Shown here: positions 16,515 to 24,032 of the stretch, piece after piece
How the letters are laid out: every line of letters starts with the position of its first letter
Position numbering within the stretch: position 1 is the stretch's first letter
DNA from: Bacillota bacterium
Lineage (GTDB): Bacteria > Bacillota > Sulfobacillia > Sulfobacillales > Sulfobacillaceae
Reading direction: 5' to 3'
DNA length: 40,616 nt
Assembly (NCBI GenBank): GCA_021795465.1
Contig: JAJYPK010000011.1
Location: forward strand, 1 to 40,616
Notes under the pieces: generated by a model
What the model was told of the DNA's origin: nothing
The model's database searches: none
What the model saw: the letters and a program-made list of their open reading frames with translations, nothing else
Made by a program: the position numbers and the translations under genes

Positions 16515-17679
16515 GCGTTTCGCCCTCCTCGAGATATCTTAGGTATCGAGCATATAGCCAATAGGCAGGATGCCTAGCTGGAATGGATGCGGCCTGCTCC
16601 ATGTGGATAGCGCACGTGCCGCTATCTGTAATAATTCCTTTCGCCTCAGAAGAAAGGGCTTGTTCCCGCACCCGAAATGCCAGCTGTTCGGCGGTGCTTT
16701 CATGCTCTGCTTTAAAAGCATAAGATCCTCCGGCCCCACAACAGACCGCGTCGGATGGTTCAGCATCCCAAAACCCCGCCCGTTTCGCCAATTCCCACAA
16801 CTGACCATCACCGCGAGCCACCTTGCCGCGACATGTGGTGTGGGTTATCCATGCCCCGGGTTCCGCCGGCAGGCTCGCCAGTTGTTCCCAAAATAATTCT
16901 GGAGCCTGGTTGGCGATTTCGTCGAACGGGATCACGGGCACGGTAATTTGGAGGCCGTAGAATTCCGGCCATTCGTCCCGGAGTGTCCCGTCACAGGTTG
17001 CATTCAAAGTCACGATGACATCATAGTCACTTTTTTTACGGTTCAAGGTTCTAAACATAGCATGGCCCGTGCTCTTTGCCAATCCCGGATTCCCCGCCGC
17101 GTAGGCGGCGGCCCCACAACATTGAGCCTCACCCGGCACCAACGTCACGCTAAATCCCCAGATGCGCAAAAGCTCTCTCGCTCTCATCACTAACTCTTGA
17201 TCATACCCGCTGCTATAGCAATCTACAAAGAGTCCGATGCGACGCGGGTCGGCCCCTAAGGGCTCTCCCAGGGTTCGCACTTGACCTTTTCGTGGTTTGG
17301 GCAACTGAACCCCGGGAGAAATCTTGCCTAGACGCCGCATCGGTTCCGGAATGGCACCAAGCCAGGCCATCCGAGCTACCCATTGGGGCCGGGCTAAGAT
17401 TTCATCGCGGAGCCAAACACGGAGAGAATGTTTCTTTTCTGCTTTTTGTTCCGCAATCAGGTGCGCAATCGGAACATCAACAGGGCAGACAGATTCACAA
17501 ATCTGGCAGAAGGTACAATCATCAACATGGGGCAAGGGAGCCGTCATCTGCGCCTGATTTTGACGATACCATTCGGGTCCCAAGGCCTTGGGGCCAGGAA
17601 AATCAGGGTTCACAGACATCACCGGACATTGGCTCACGCAAAGCGTACATTTTAAGCAGGCATCAAAAGCGTCCCGCAT
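16495..17679 (-). CDS. glpC: Anaerobic glycerol-3-phosphate dehydrogenase subunit C (iron-sulfur/CCG protein)
   Basis: A 394-residue protein with two N-terminal [4Fe-4S] motifs, C8-C11-C14-C18 and C55-C58-C61-C65, each ending in CP. Two CCG domains follow, with AQCCGAAAYAAG near residue 160 and AVCCGAGGSYAFK near 310. This is the GlpC layout (related to HdrD and lactate-utilisation proteins). It would take electrons from GlpA/GlpB and pass them to the quinone pool at the membrane. The ATG at 17677-17679 overlaps the glpB stop by 17 bases and is preceded by GGGGAGG. It overlaps glpP downstream, confirming one operon. No hydrophobic anchor is evident, so membrane association is probably peripheral. 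Confidence 0.9.
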   Translation of the reverse strand: MRDAFDACLKCTLCVSQCPVMSVNPDFPGPKALGPEWYRQNQAQMTAPLPHVDDCTFCQICESVCPVDVPIAHLIAEQKAEKKHSLRVWLRDEILARPQWVARMAWLGAIPEPMRRLGKISPGVQLPKPRKGQVRTLGEPLGADPRRIGLFVDCYSSGYDQELVMRARELLRIWGFSVTLVPGEAQCCGAAAYAAGNPGLAKSTGHAMFRTLNRKKSDYDVIVTLNATCDGTLRDEWPEFYGLQITVPVIPFDEIANQAPELFWEQLASLPAEPGAWITHTTCRGKVARGDGQLWELAKRAGFWDAEPSDAVCCGAGGSYAFKAEHESTAEQLAFRVREQALSSEAKGIITDSGTCAIHMEQAASIPARHPAYWLYARYLRYLEEGETHETKTS

Positions 17680-18835
17680 GCTCCAGCCTCCCCTCTTGTC
17701 CAGAGACGGCCGAAAATACTGCGTGACTAGTCAGGAGCATCATCGCGCCACCGTCCCCATGGCGATTGGGATCACAGCCCGCAAGCGCACTACCGGCGAC
17801 CCGTGTGGGTTCAAGCCACGACCGATATCCTATTGAGGCTAGGTCCTCGGGTTCTTTCACCACCCCCAGTGATAGGCCCATGAGCCGATCGCGAACCTGA
17901 CCGTCGATGAGGACTTCTAGGCCGCCTCCCAACACACCGCCCGTAGCCAACACCACATGTCCCCCATGAATGCGACGTCCCTCAAGCGCCGCGAAATCGC
18001 CCCCGATTTCTTTGACTCGCCCCTGGACTAATCGTACGCCTTTTCGTCTGAGCCAACGCTCCCAACGACGTTGCAGACGGAGTCCACCCACGGAAGGGGG
18101 CGGTAGAGGTATTTCCGCAACGCCGCGACCCCATAATTCCCCGAGAACCTCAATCAACGATTCGGTGTGGTCAACCCCAAGAATTTGCGGAAAAACTAAC
18201 GGTGCAGATCCTCTTCGAAAGCTCTTCACTTGCTCCCAGAGCCAACGCCGCCCTTCCTCTGTATCTAAATACCATGCCCAATTGAGGCCGTTCCACCCCG
18301 GCCGCCAGGATGGGGACCGTTCTAGCCAGCGAATCTCCGCCGTCATTCCCGTAGTCCACGTGTACACGCGGGCCATGGCCTCGACGGGGAAGTCTACGAG
18401 GTCAGGTACCCCCACCAGGGTAATCGCCCCCGCGTATTCTTGGGTAAATTGCCAGGTGGGGACCAAAAACGCGGGTTTGATGCGGCCGAGCGGCGTTACC
18501 GTTCCTCGATTCTTCGTAGGAAGCAATTTTTCTGTCGGTATCTCCATGGTGAACCATAGATCCCGCAGGTGTTGCCACCAGCTACGCCACATCTGGGCAC
18601 TTACACTACCACCGGGATGGGTATCACCGAATCGGTGCCACCAAGCCCACGGATCCGCTACGGGCTTTCGGTCATTATCATAACTGCGAAAGTCGAATTG
18701 CCCTCCCCACAAGGGTAGCGTGCCGAGACCATCCGCTATCATATCGACTTGGCCTCCCTGCTCCACGACGAGACTACTAACCAGAAGACCAGCCGGTCCC
18801 CGACCTATGACAATCACATCGGAGGCTCTACTCAT
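17663..18835 (-). CDS. glpB: Anaerobic glycerol-3-phosphate dehydrogenase subunit B
   Basis: A flavoprotein subunit of about 390 residues. From the ATG at 18833-18835 it begins with a Rossmann FAD fold, VIVIGRGPAGLL (7-18), in which the usual second glycine is replaced by arginine. A second dinucleotide-type strand, GGHVVLATGGVLGGGLEVL, lies at roughly 280-300, and the C-terminus has AGSALAGCDP. This matches GlpB, which links GlpA to GlpC. The longer open frame to 18901 lacks a ribosome-binding site, while the chosen ATG has GGAGG nine bases upstream and overlaps the glpA stop by eight bases. Sequence identity within GlpB is low, so the name rests partly on the glpA-glpB-glpC gene order. Confidence 0.86.
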   Translation of the reverse strand: MSRASDVIVIGRGPAGLLVSSLVVEQGGQVDMIADGLGTLPLWGGQFDFRSYDNDRKPVADPWAWWHRFGDTHPGGSVSAQMWRSWWQHLRDLWFTMEIPTEKLLPTKNRGTVTPLGRIKPAFLVPTWQFTQEYAGAITLVGVPDLVDFPVEAMARVYTWTTGMTAEIRWLERSPSWRPGWNGLNWAWYLDTEEGRRWLWEQVKSFRRGSAPLVFPQILGVDHTESLIEVLGELWGRGVAEIPLPPPSVGGLRLQRRWERWLRRKGVRLVQGRVKEIGGDFAALEGRRIHGGHVVLATGGVLGGGLEVLIDGQVRDRLMGLSLGVVKEPEDLASIGYRSWLEPTRVAGSALAGCDPNRHGDGGAMMLLTSHAVFSAVSGQEGRLEHAGRF

Positions 18836-20297
18836 CCGACCAGGCCTCCTCCGCCAACGTTTGATGTCGTAACGCCTGACCCAATGCCCATTGCCGCGCA
18901 TTGTCGCCCCATGTGGTGGGCCACCAACCCCGCTCGCGTTCGTGGCGCAGTTGTGAAAGCTCCCTAAGGGCTGTCGATGGGGTCTGTACCGCCATGGCCA
19001 AGAGCGCTCCTCGATGCCCGCACATAGTGCCTTGACAAGGCCCCATGGCGAACCAACTTCGGGTACGCCATTCGGTTAAGGAGGCACATGGCCATCGGGC
19101 CAATTGGCCTAATGAAACTCTTTCGCATTCGCAGATCGTAGGCCCAGGCCTTAAATCCATCTCTACCGCCGTCTGAAGCGGAACTTCAGCCGTTCTACTC
19201 GACCTCTTCACTTTCAAATATGCCGCCACGGCATCTGCCATGTGTTCTGCCATAAGCCGATACGTCGTCCATTTTCCCCCGACCAATGAGAAGGCTCCCA
19301 CTAAGCCTCGTCGCTGCCCATGGTCAATTACCGTGAAGTCTCGCGATATATAGCGAGAGTCACGAATTTCTTGACCATCCTGATACAACGGTCGCACTCC
19401 GGTAAAGGCCCGCAGAACACGCCAACGATCCATATCGGCAAAGAGCCGCTGCCCGAGTTGCATCAAATATTGGGCTTCCTCGCGCGTGGCTCGTGTAGAT
19501 CCGGGGTCCTCTTGCAGAACATCCGTGGTGCCCAAAATCGCCGTTTCACCATGGGGCACAATGATGTCGCCATCTCCTGGCGGTGCGAGTCTATTAATCA
19601 CATAAGGCACCCTCCGATTAGCAAAGATAAGCATGGTTCCGCGTGAGAGTTGCATGGCGATGCCGTCATGAAACAGACGGGCCACCTCACCTGCATAAGG
19701 TCCCGCTGCATTCACCACCGCATCACAGGCGATGACACGTGGGCCATCCTTATCCATCACTTCCACTCCCACCACTCGACCATTTTCATGGCGAATATCC
19801 GTTACAGTGGTGTGAGTCAAAATTTCGCCACCTAAATTCTCAATGTTTAATCGTAAAAGGTGTAAGAGCGTAAATCCTTCGAGCACCCCATCCGGAACCG
19901 AAAATCCTCGTCGCACCCATGGCCCCAGGTTCTCTACCGTTTCCCTGATTTGGCCGACTGCCACTTCTTTGACCGGAAGTCCAATCGCTTCCGCACCTTT
20001 GACCCAGTCCTGCACATAGGCATCCCCTTCATCATCCACCGACAGGAAGTATCCTCCCGTCGCTTTAATCGCTGCACCAGCCACTCGCTTTAGGATCCGA
20101 TTTTCTTCCCAGCATTCCCGAGCAGCCTGAACGTCGGACACGACGTAACGACCTCCACTATGTAAGAGCCCATGGAATCTTCCCGACGTTCCGGACCCGA
20201 TATCGCCCATCTCCACAACCATAACCGGGATCGACCGGAGTAAGAGGTCCCATGCCAATCCAAGTCCCGAGGCACCACCGCCAATAACAATGACCAT
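18828..20297 (-). CDS. glpA: Anaerobic glycerol-3-phosphate dehydrogenase subunit A (FAD, [2Fe-2S]-type C-terminus)
   Basis: A 489-residue catalytic subunit that oxidises sn-glycerol-3-phosphate to dihydroxyacetone phosphate. FAD motif IGGGASGLGLAWDLL starts at residue 5. The GTSGRFHGLLHSGGRYV stretch is the glycerol-3-phosphate oxidase signature, and VNAAGPYAGEVARL and GGKWTTYRLMAEHMAD mark the later parts of the fold. A BFD-type iron-sulfur domain follows, with C389-x-C391 and C421-x4-C426. The open frame extends to 20426, but those codons run through a terminator hairpin. The ATG at 20295-20297 is correct because GGAGGAG precedes it and the protein then begins at the FAD motif. It is the first gene of glpA-glpB-glpC-glpP. 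Confidence 0.93.
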   Translation of the reverse strand: MVIVIGGGASGLGLAWDLLLRSIPVMVVEMGDIGSGTSGRFHGLLHSGGRYVVSDVQAARECWEENRILKRVAGAAIKATGGYFLSVDDEGDAYVQDWVKGAEAIGLPVKEVAVGQIRETVENLGPWVRRGFSVPDGVLEGFTLLHLLRLNIENLGGEILTHTTVTDIRHENGRVVGVEVMDKDGPRVIACDAVVNAAGPYAGEVARLFHDGIAMQLSRGTMLIFANRRVPYVINRLAPPGDGDIIVPHGETAILGTTDVLQEDPGSTRATREEAQYLMQLGQRLFADMDRWRVLRAFTGVRPLYQDGQEIRDSRYISRDFTVIDHGQRRGLVGAFSLVGGKWTTYRLMAEHMADAVAAYLKVKRSSRTAEVPLQTAVEMDLRPGPTICECERVSLGQLARWPCASLTEWRTRSWFAMGPCQGTMCGHRGALLAMAVQTPSTALRELSQLRHERERGWWPTTWGDNARQWALGQALRHQTLAEEAWSDE

Positions 20298-20352
20298 GTA
20301 AATCTCCTCCAGTACGGCGAGACACGCATTCTTAAAGGTGAAATCGACCAAC

Positions 20353-20386
20353 AAAAAACCCCGCAACGCACTCGCGTTGCCGGGTT
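20353..20386 (-). terminator. Intrinsic terminator inside the glpA leader (candidate GlpP-controlled attenuator)
   Basis: In the minus-strand transcript AACCCGGCAACGC and GCGTTGCGGGGTT pair around a GAGT loop with a single G-G mismatch, followed by six T residues (20353-20358). It lies between the glpA promoter (start site near 20431) and the glpA start codon at 20297, so it can only act on the operon's own transcript. In Bacillus glp leaders, an equivalent terminator is overridden by GlpP. Here glpP is the fourth gene of the same operon. The structure is seen directly; the control mechanism is inferred. Confidence 0.85.
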
Positions 20387-20437
20387 TCTCCTCGTCTCTC
20401 CCAGCTACTCTATCGCCCACATTCAATTGTTAGCTAT

Positions 20438-20466
20438 ATTATGACCGATTATACGATGGATGGCAA
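20438..20466 (-). promoter_or_regulatory. glpA promoter
   Basis: On the minus strand TTGCCA (20461-20466) and CATAAT (20438-20443) are separated by exactly 17 bases. Each box matches the sigma-A consensus at five of six positions. Transcription would start near 20431, giving a leader of about 134 bases that contains the terminator at 20353-20386. Confidence 0.7.
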
Positions 20467-20475
20467 CGCTGCCTT
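20460..20475. promoter_or_regulatory. Possible cre-like (CcpA) site overlapping the glpA -35 box
   Basis: The 16-base stretch ATGGCAACGCTGCCTT fits the loose cre pattern WTGNAANCGNWNNCAW except at two symmetric positions. It overlaps the -35 hexamer, where CcpA binding would repress. An outer inverted repeat GATGGA (20455-20460) / TCCATC (20477-20482) surrounds it. Two mismatches make this a weak call. Confidence 0.3.
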
Positions 20476-20510
20476 TTCCATCTGGAGGACAACTACCCAC
20501 TTACGCACGA

Positions 20511-20538
20511 AGAGAATTCTCTATGGGACAGCGCTGTC
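20511..20538. promoter_or_regulatory. Two adjacent perfect 12-bp palindromes upstream of the glpA promoter
   Basis: AGAGAATTCTCT (20511-20522) and GACAGCGCTGTC (20527-20538) are each perfectly self-complementary and only four bases apart. They lie about 45-75 bases upstream of the glpA -35 box, in the divergent interval with the helicase gene. They look like transcription-factor sites. Ten bases of the first (AGAATTCTCT) recur in the ugpB upstream region at 15758-15767. Confidence 0.45.
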
Positions 20539-20673
20539 GTATAGAATGCGCTCTCGGTGCCTACATCATCCCTTAGTGCACAAGAAATGAAAGTCACTTC
20601 TGCCAAATATCCGCACCTCTACGTCTTAGCTCCATCTGACGCCGAATATCGACACGATTCCTGCCAATTAAGA

Positions 20674-20679
20674 TATAAT
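20674..20679 (+). promoter_or_regulatory. -10 box of the helicase gene
   Basis: A perfect TATAAT lies 27 bases upstream of the helicase start codon. The only -35-like sequence, TCGACA, is 19 bases upstream, so the promoter is plausible but its -35 element is poor. GTAGGAGGT follows as the ribosome-binding site. Confidence 0.45.
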
Positions 20680-20705
20680 CCCATCAGAAACGTAGGAGGT
20701 TCGCA

Positions 20706-23700
20706 ATGTCGTACCGTGTACCCAACCCGCAACAAATCCAAACCATATCCGATCACTTTAATTATCTCGAAGGTATGCGTTTGGCGTCGACAGGCAAGGT
20801 GTCTGCAGTTCACGCCGGATCCAAACAGGGACAATTTAGCGCCACAGTAAAAGGCAGTGACGGCGCCTACCATACCTCGGTTACTATCACGCTGACGACG
20901 GTTAGTGTCCTTTGCAGTTGTTCTAAATGGCCGCCTGTCAGCCCCTGTCCACATGGTGTGGCCCTATTGTTGACCATTAACGACCTCTCCCAATCGGGGA
21001 GCCTTTCGATAACACCAAAACCTTCGAGTGTGCCTCCCTCGGTACCGGGTACACACCATCTAACCAAACGACTATTAGGAGCATTCCGCCAAGCGTCCCG
21101 ACCTGATCAGATTGCCATAGCTGCCAGCCAAGAGCTCGTTGTAGAGTTTGGCCTGACTGCAGTATCCGAGCGTTATCAACCTCGTCTCGCTTTGAGCCTT
21201 AAAATCGGGACCAAGCGAGTGCAATATATTCCAAAAATTAGAGAGTTTTTGAACGATATTCTGGGACAAAACACCTATCCATTGTCCAAGACCTTCACCT
21301 ACGATCCTAAACTCCACGTCTTTTCCACCGAAGTCACGGAATTTTTAAGCGAGCTCCAGATGATCGTAAGAAAAGGAAACCTCGTCGAGACCAGCACCCA
21401 CTATCATGGCTTTTCCCATGACTCGCGCCATCGCTATCTCGTCATCCCCCCACTCGCGTTTGAACGGATTAAGCCCTTGTTGCAGAGGGTCCGCCTATTG
21501 CTTCGGCATGAAACCTTATTAGAGATCTCCCAATCCCATCTCCCCATCGATGTGACCCTCGGAGCCGCAGATCAAGACTCGTACCACTTGAATATTGCGG
21601 GATTTAAAAATCTCGACATTTTCCCGGCTTACGGCGCCGTCCGCGCGGGTTCCACCCTGCACTTTCTAGACGAGGTGCTAACAGAACAATTGTACCAAAT
21701 GAAAAACCTGGCGGGATCGCATACGACCATCGAATTGCCTGCCTCGCGAACCGACATCGAGGCTATCATGGAGCACGTTGTTCCGGTCTTGAGAAAAGTT
21801 GCCACCGTCACGATTGATAAGTCCATCCAAGACAAGGTTATCGACACCCCGTTCCACGGAACGATCTACCTGGACTACCAGAATGACGCGCTCTTGGCGC
21901 AAGTGAAGTTTCAATATGGAGCGGCCACCCTCGATGCCTTGGCACCAAGCCCGTCGGCCGAGACCGCAGAAACCATTATTATCCGGGATACGGGTCACGA
22001 AGAAGAGCTATTACGACACCTTTATGTTTCAGGTTTTGAAGTGTCGGGTAGGCGTTTGTGGCTCCGTGACGAAGCCTCTCTGTTTGCTTTTTTGACGGAT
22101 GAGCTACCTGAATTACGGCAGCGCTACACCGTCTATCTTACCGAGGCTCTGGAACCGATGATGCGTTCAGCCATATTTTCGCCCAAGGCCTCCGTCGACC
22201 TCACGGTCGACATGAATTGGCTCGAAGTGAACTTCGATATGGACGATATCGATCCCAAAGAGGTTAGACAAGTACTCAAATCTCTCATTGAAAAAAGGCC
22301 CTATCACCGACTTAAAAGCGGTGCCTTTTTAGGACTCGAACAACCCGGATTTAAGGAACTGGGGGGGCTCTTAACCGACCTTGATGTAGGAGCGAAAGAT
22401 GTCTCTAAAGATGCTAAACTCCGGGTACCAGCACTGCGCGGCATCACGCTCATGGATCAATCGGGTAGGACAAGTTCGGTAGCCTTAGGCAAGTCCCTTC
22501 GACGCTTTATCGACGATTTAATACATCCCGATAACTTAGATGTCGCGCCACCTCCATCGCTGACGGGCGTGTTACGGGATTATCAGCGATTTGGCTTCGA
22601 GTGGATGACCACGCTCACCCGCTATAATTTTGGTGGCATCTTGGCGGATGATATGGGGCTCGGCAAAACGCTGCAGAGCATCGCCTTTTTGCTATCGGAA
22701 CGTGAAAAAGGGCCTTTTAAATCGCCCGCCCTCATCATTTGTCCCGCCTCTTTAATGTATAACTGGGGACATGAAATCACACGGTTTGCTCCCGCCTTAG
22801 AGACCCGCATTGTCGCCGGCAACCGCGAGGAACGCGAAGCGATCCTCAAAGACTCATCCGGAGTCGATGTACTCATCACCAGCTATCCCATTCTACGCCG
22901 GGATAGCGACCTCTATACCGACCGGAACTTTCATGCCCTCATCATCGATGAGGCACAAGCCATAAAAAACCACGCCACCCAGACGGCGCAATCTGTCGCT
23001 GCATTACACAGTAATAAACGCTTTGCACTCACCGGGACCCCCATTGAAAACTCGTTGGATGACCTTTGGTCTATCTTAAACGCGGTATTCCCCACCCTAT
23101 TTTCTAATCGAGAGGCTTTCCGCCGAATGTCGCCGGAGACGGTAGCCCGCCGGGTTCGTCCCTTCATCTTGCGACGCCTGAAAAAAGATGTCCTTAAAGA
23201 ACTACCGGATAAGATTGAGACGGTAGAATCTGCCGATCTGACCTCCCATCAGAAAAAAATCTACCTCGCTTATCTCGAGCAACTACGAAAAGACACGGTC
23301 GACGAACTGTCGGAATCTGACTTTCAAAAAAACCGCTTCAAAATATTGGCAGGTCTCACCCGGTTACGCCAAATTTGTTGCCATCCCGGTATGTTTACCG
23401 AAAACTATGAGGGTGGATCAGGGAAGCTTGACCTCCTTTTGGAAATCGTGGATGAAGCCCTTTCAGCCAATAAACGAATGCTCATCTTTTCGCAATTCAC
23501 ATCGATGCTAGCCATCATTGAAGAAGCCCTTCAAGAGCGGCACAGTGACTACTTTTATCTTGACGGAGACACACCAGTAAAAGACCGATTAGAACTTACC
23601 CAAAAGTTTAACCAGGGCGAGCGCCCCATCTTCCTGATTTCCCTCAAAGCCGGGGGTACGGGACTCAATCTGACGGGGGCAGACACCGTTATCTTATATG

Positions 23701-23930
23701 ATTTGTGGTGGAATCCCGCCGTCGAAGAGCAGGCGGCGGATCGGGCCCATCGCATCGGTCAACGCAATGTGGTGCAAGTCATCCGCCTTCTCACCGAAGG
23801 CACCATCGAGGAAAAAATGTATGCACTGCAACAGAAAAAACGCGACCTCATTCACCAGGTGATAAACGCCAATGACGAAGGACTCGAATCGTTGAGCGAG
23901 GAAGATGTACGTCAACTCTTGGCGCTTTAG
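20706..23930 (+). CDS. SWIM zinc-finger SNF2-family helicase
   Basis: A 1074-residue protein. An N-terminal SWIM zinc motif, C70-x-C72-x8-C81-x-H83, probably binds nucleic acid or protein. A long middle region (about 100-610) has no motif I recognise, apart from general resemblance to bacterial SNF2 accessory regions. The C-terminal SNF2 ATPase contains DDMGLGKT (648-655), DEAQ (748-751), LTGTPIENSLDDLWS, a FSQFTSML strand, GGTGLNLTGAD and the motif VI RAHRIGQ near residue 1015. Such proteins translocate on double-stranded DNA and remodel bound proteins, as in transcription or repair. The ATG has GTAGGAGGT upstream. It appears to be a single-gene unit, divergent from the glp operon and closed by an inverted repeat. 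No defence partner is adjacent, so a specific role is not assigned. Confidence 0.92.
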   Translation: MSYRVPNPQQIQTISDHFNYLEGMRLASTGKVSAVHAGSKQGQFSATVKGSDGAYHTSVTITLTTVSVLCSCSKWPPVSPCPHGVALLLTINDLSQSGSLSITPKPSSVPPSVPGTHHLTKRLLGAFRQASRPDQIAIAASQELVVEFGLTAVSERYQPRLALSLKIGTKRVQYIPKIREFLNDILGQNTYPLSKTFTYDPKLHVFSTEVTEFLSELQMIVRKGNLVETSTHYHGFSHDSRHRYLVIPPLAFERIKPLLQRVRLLLRHETLLEISQSHLPIDVTLGAADQDSYHLNIAGFKNLDIFPAYGAVRAGSTLHFLDEVLTEQLYQMKNLAGSHTTIELPASRTDIEAIMEHVVPVLRKVATVTIDKSIQDKVIDTPFHGTIYLDYQNDALLAQVKFQYGAATLDALAPSPSAETAETIIIRDTGHEEELLRHLYVSGFEVSGRRLWLRDEASLFAFLTDELPELRQRYTVYLTEALEPMMRSAIFSPKASVDLTVDMNWLEVNFDMDDIDPKEVRQVLKSLIEKRPYHRLKSGAFLGLEQPGFKELGGLLTDLDVGAKDVSKDAKLRVPALRGITLMDQSGRTSSVALGKSLRRFIDDLIHPDNLDVAPPPSLTGVLRDYQRFGFEWMTTLTRYNFGGILADDMGLGKTLQSIAFLLSEREKGPFKSPALIICPASLMYNWGHEITRFAPALETRIVAGNREEREAILKDSSGVDVLITSYPILRRDSDLYTDRNFHALIIDEAQAIKNHATQTAQSVAALHSNKRFALTGTPIENSLDDLWSILNAVFPTLFSNREAFRRMSPETVARRVRPFILRRLKKDVLKELPDKIETVESADLTSHQKKIYLAYLEQLRKDTVDELSESDFQKNRFKILAGLTRLRQICCHPGMFTENYEGGSGKLDLLLEIVDEALSANKRMLIFSQFTSMLAIIEEALQERHSDYFYLDGDTPVKDRLELTQKFNQGERPIFLISLKAGGTGLNLTGADTVILYDLWWNPAVEEQAADRAHRIGQRNVVQVIRLLTEGTIEEKMYALQQKKRDLIHQVINANDEGLESLSEEDVRQLLAL

Positions 23931-23971
23931 GAGGTCTCACGATCGCGAAATTGTCATCGCATCCCGGTGTA

Positions 23972-24003
23972 GAGAACTCCCACCGCCATGGATGGGAGTT
24001 CTC
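23972..24003. terminator. Inverted repeat between convergent genes, candidate bidirectional terminator
   Basis: A perfect 11-bp stem, GAGAACTCCCA (23972-23982) with TGGGAGTTCTC (23993-24003), closes a 10-base loop. It lies 41 bases after the helicase stop and 29 bases before the end of the convergent Rpn-like gene. No T-run follows on either side, so termination efficiency is uncertain. Confidence 0.55.
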
Positions 24004-24032
24004 ATGTCACACTGGTATCCCTTTTGGTTCCG

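Noticed and set aside
17970-18683. Plus-strand open frame of 237 codons
   Set aside because: Antisense to glpB, whose motifs are intact. Low-complexity Ser/Pro/Arg translation indicates a shadow.
20298-20426. N-terminal extension of glpA to 20426
   Set aside because: These codons run through an intrinsic terminator, lack a ribosome-binding site and precede the FAD motif by an implausible 43 residues.
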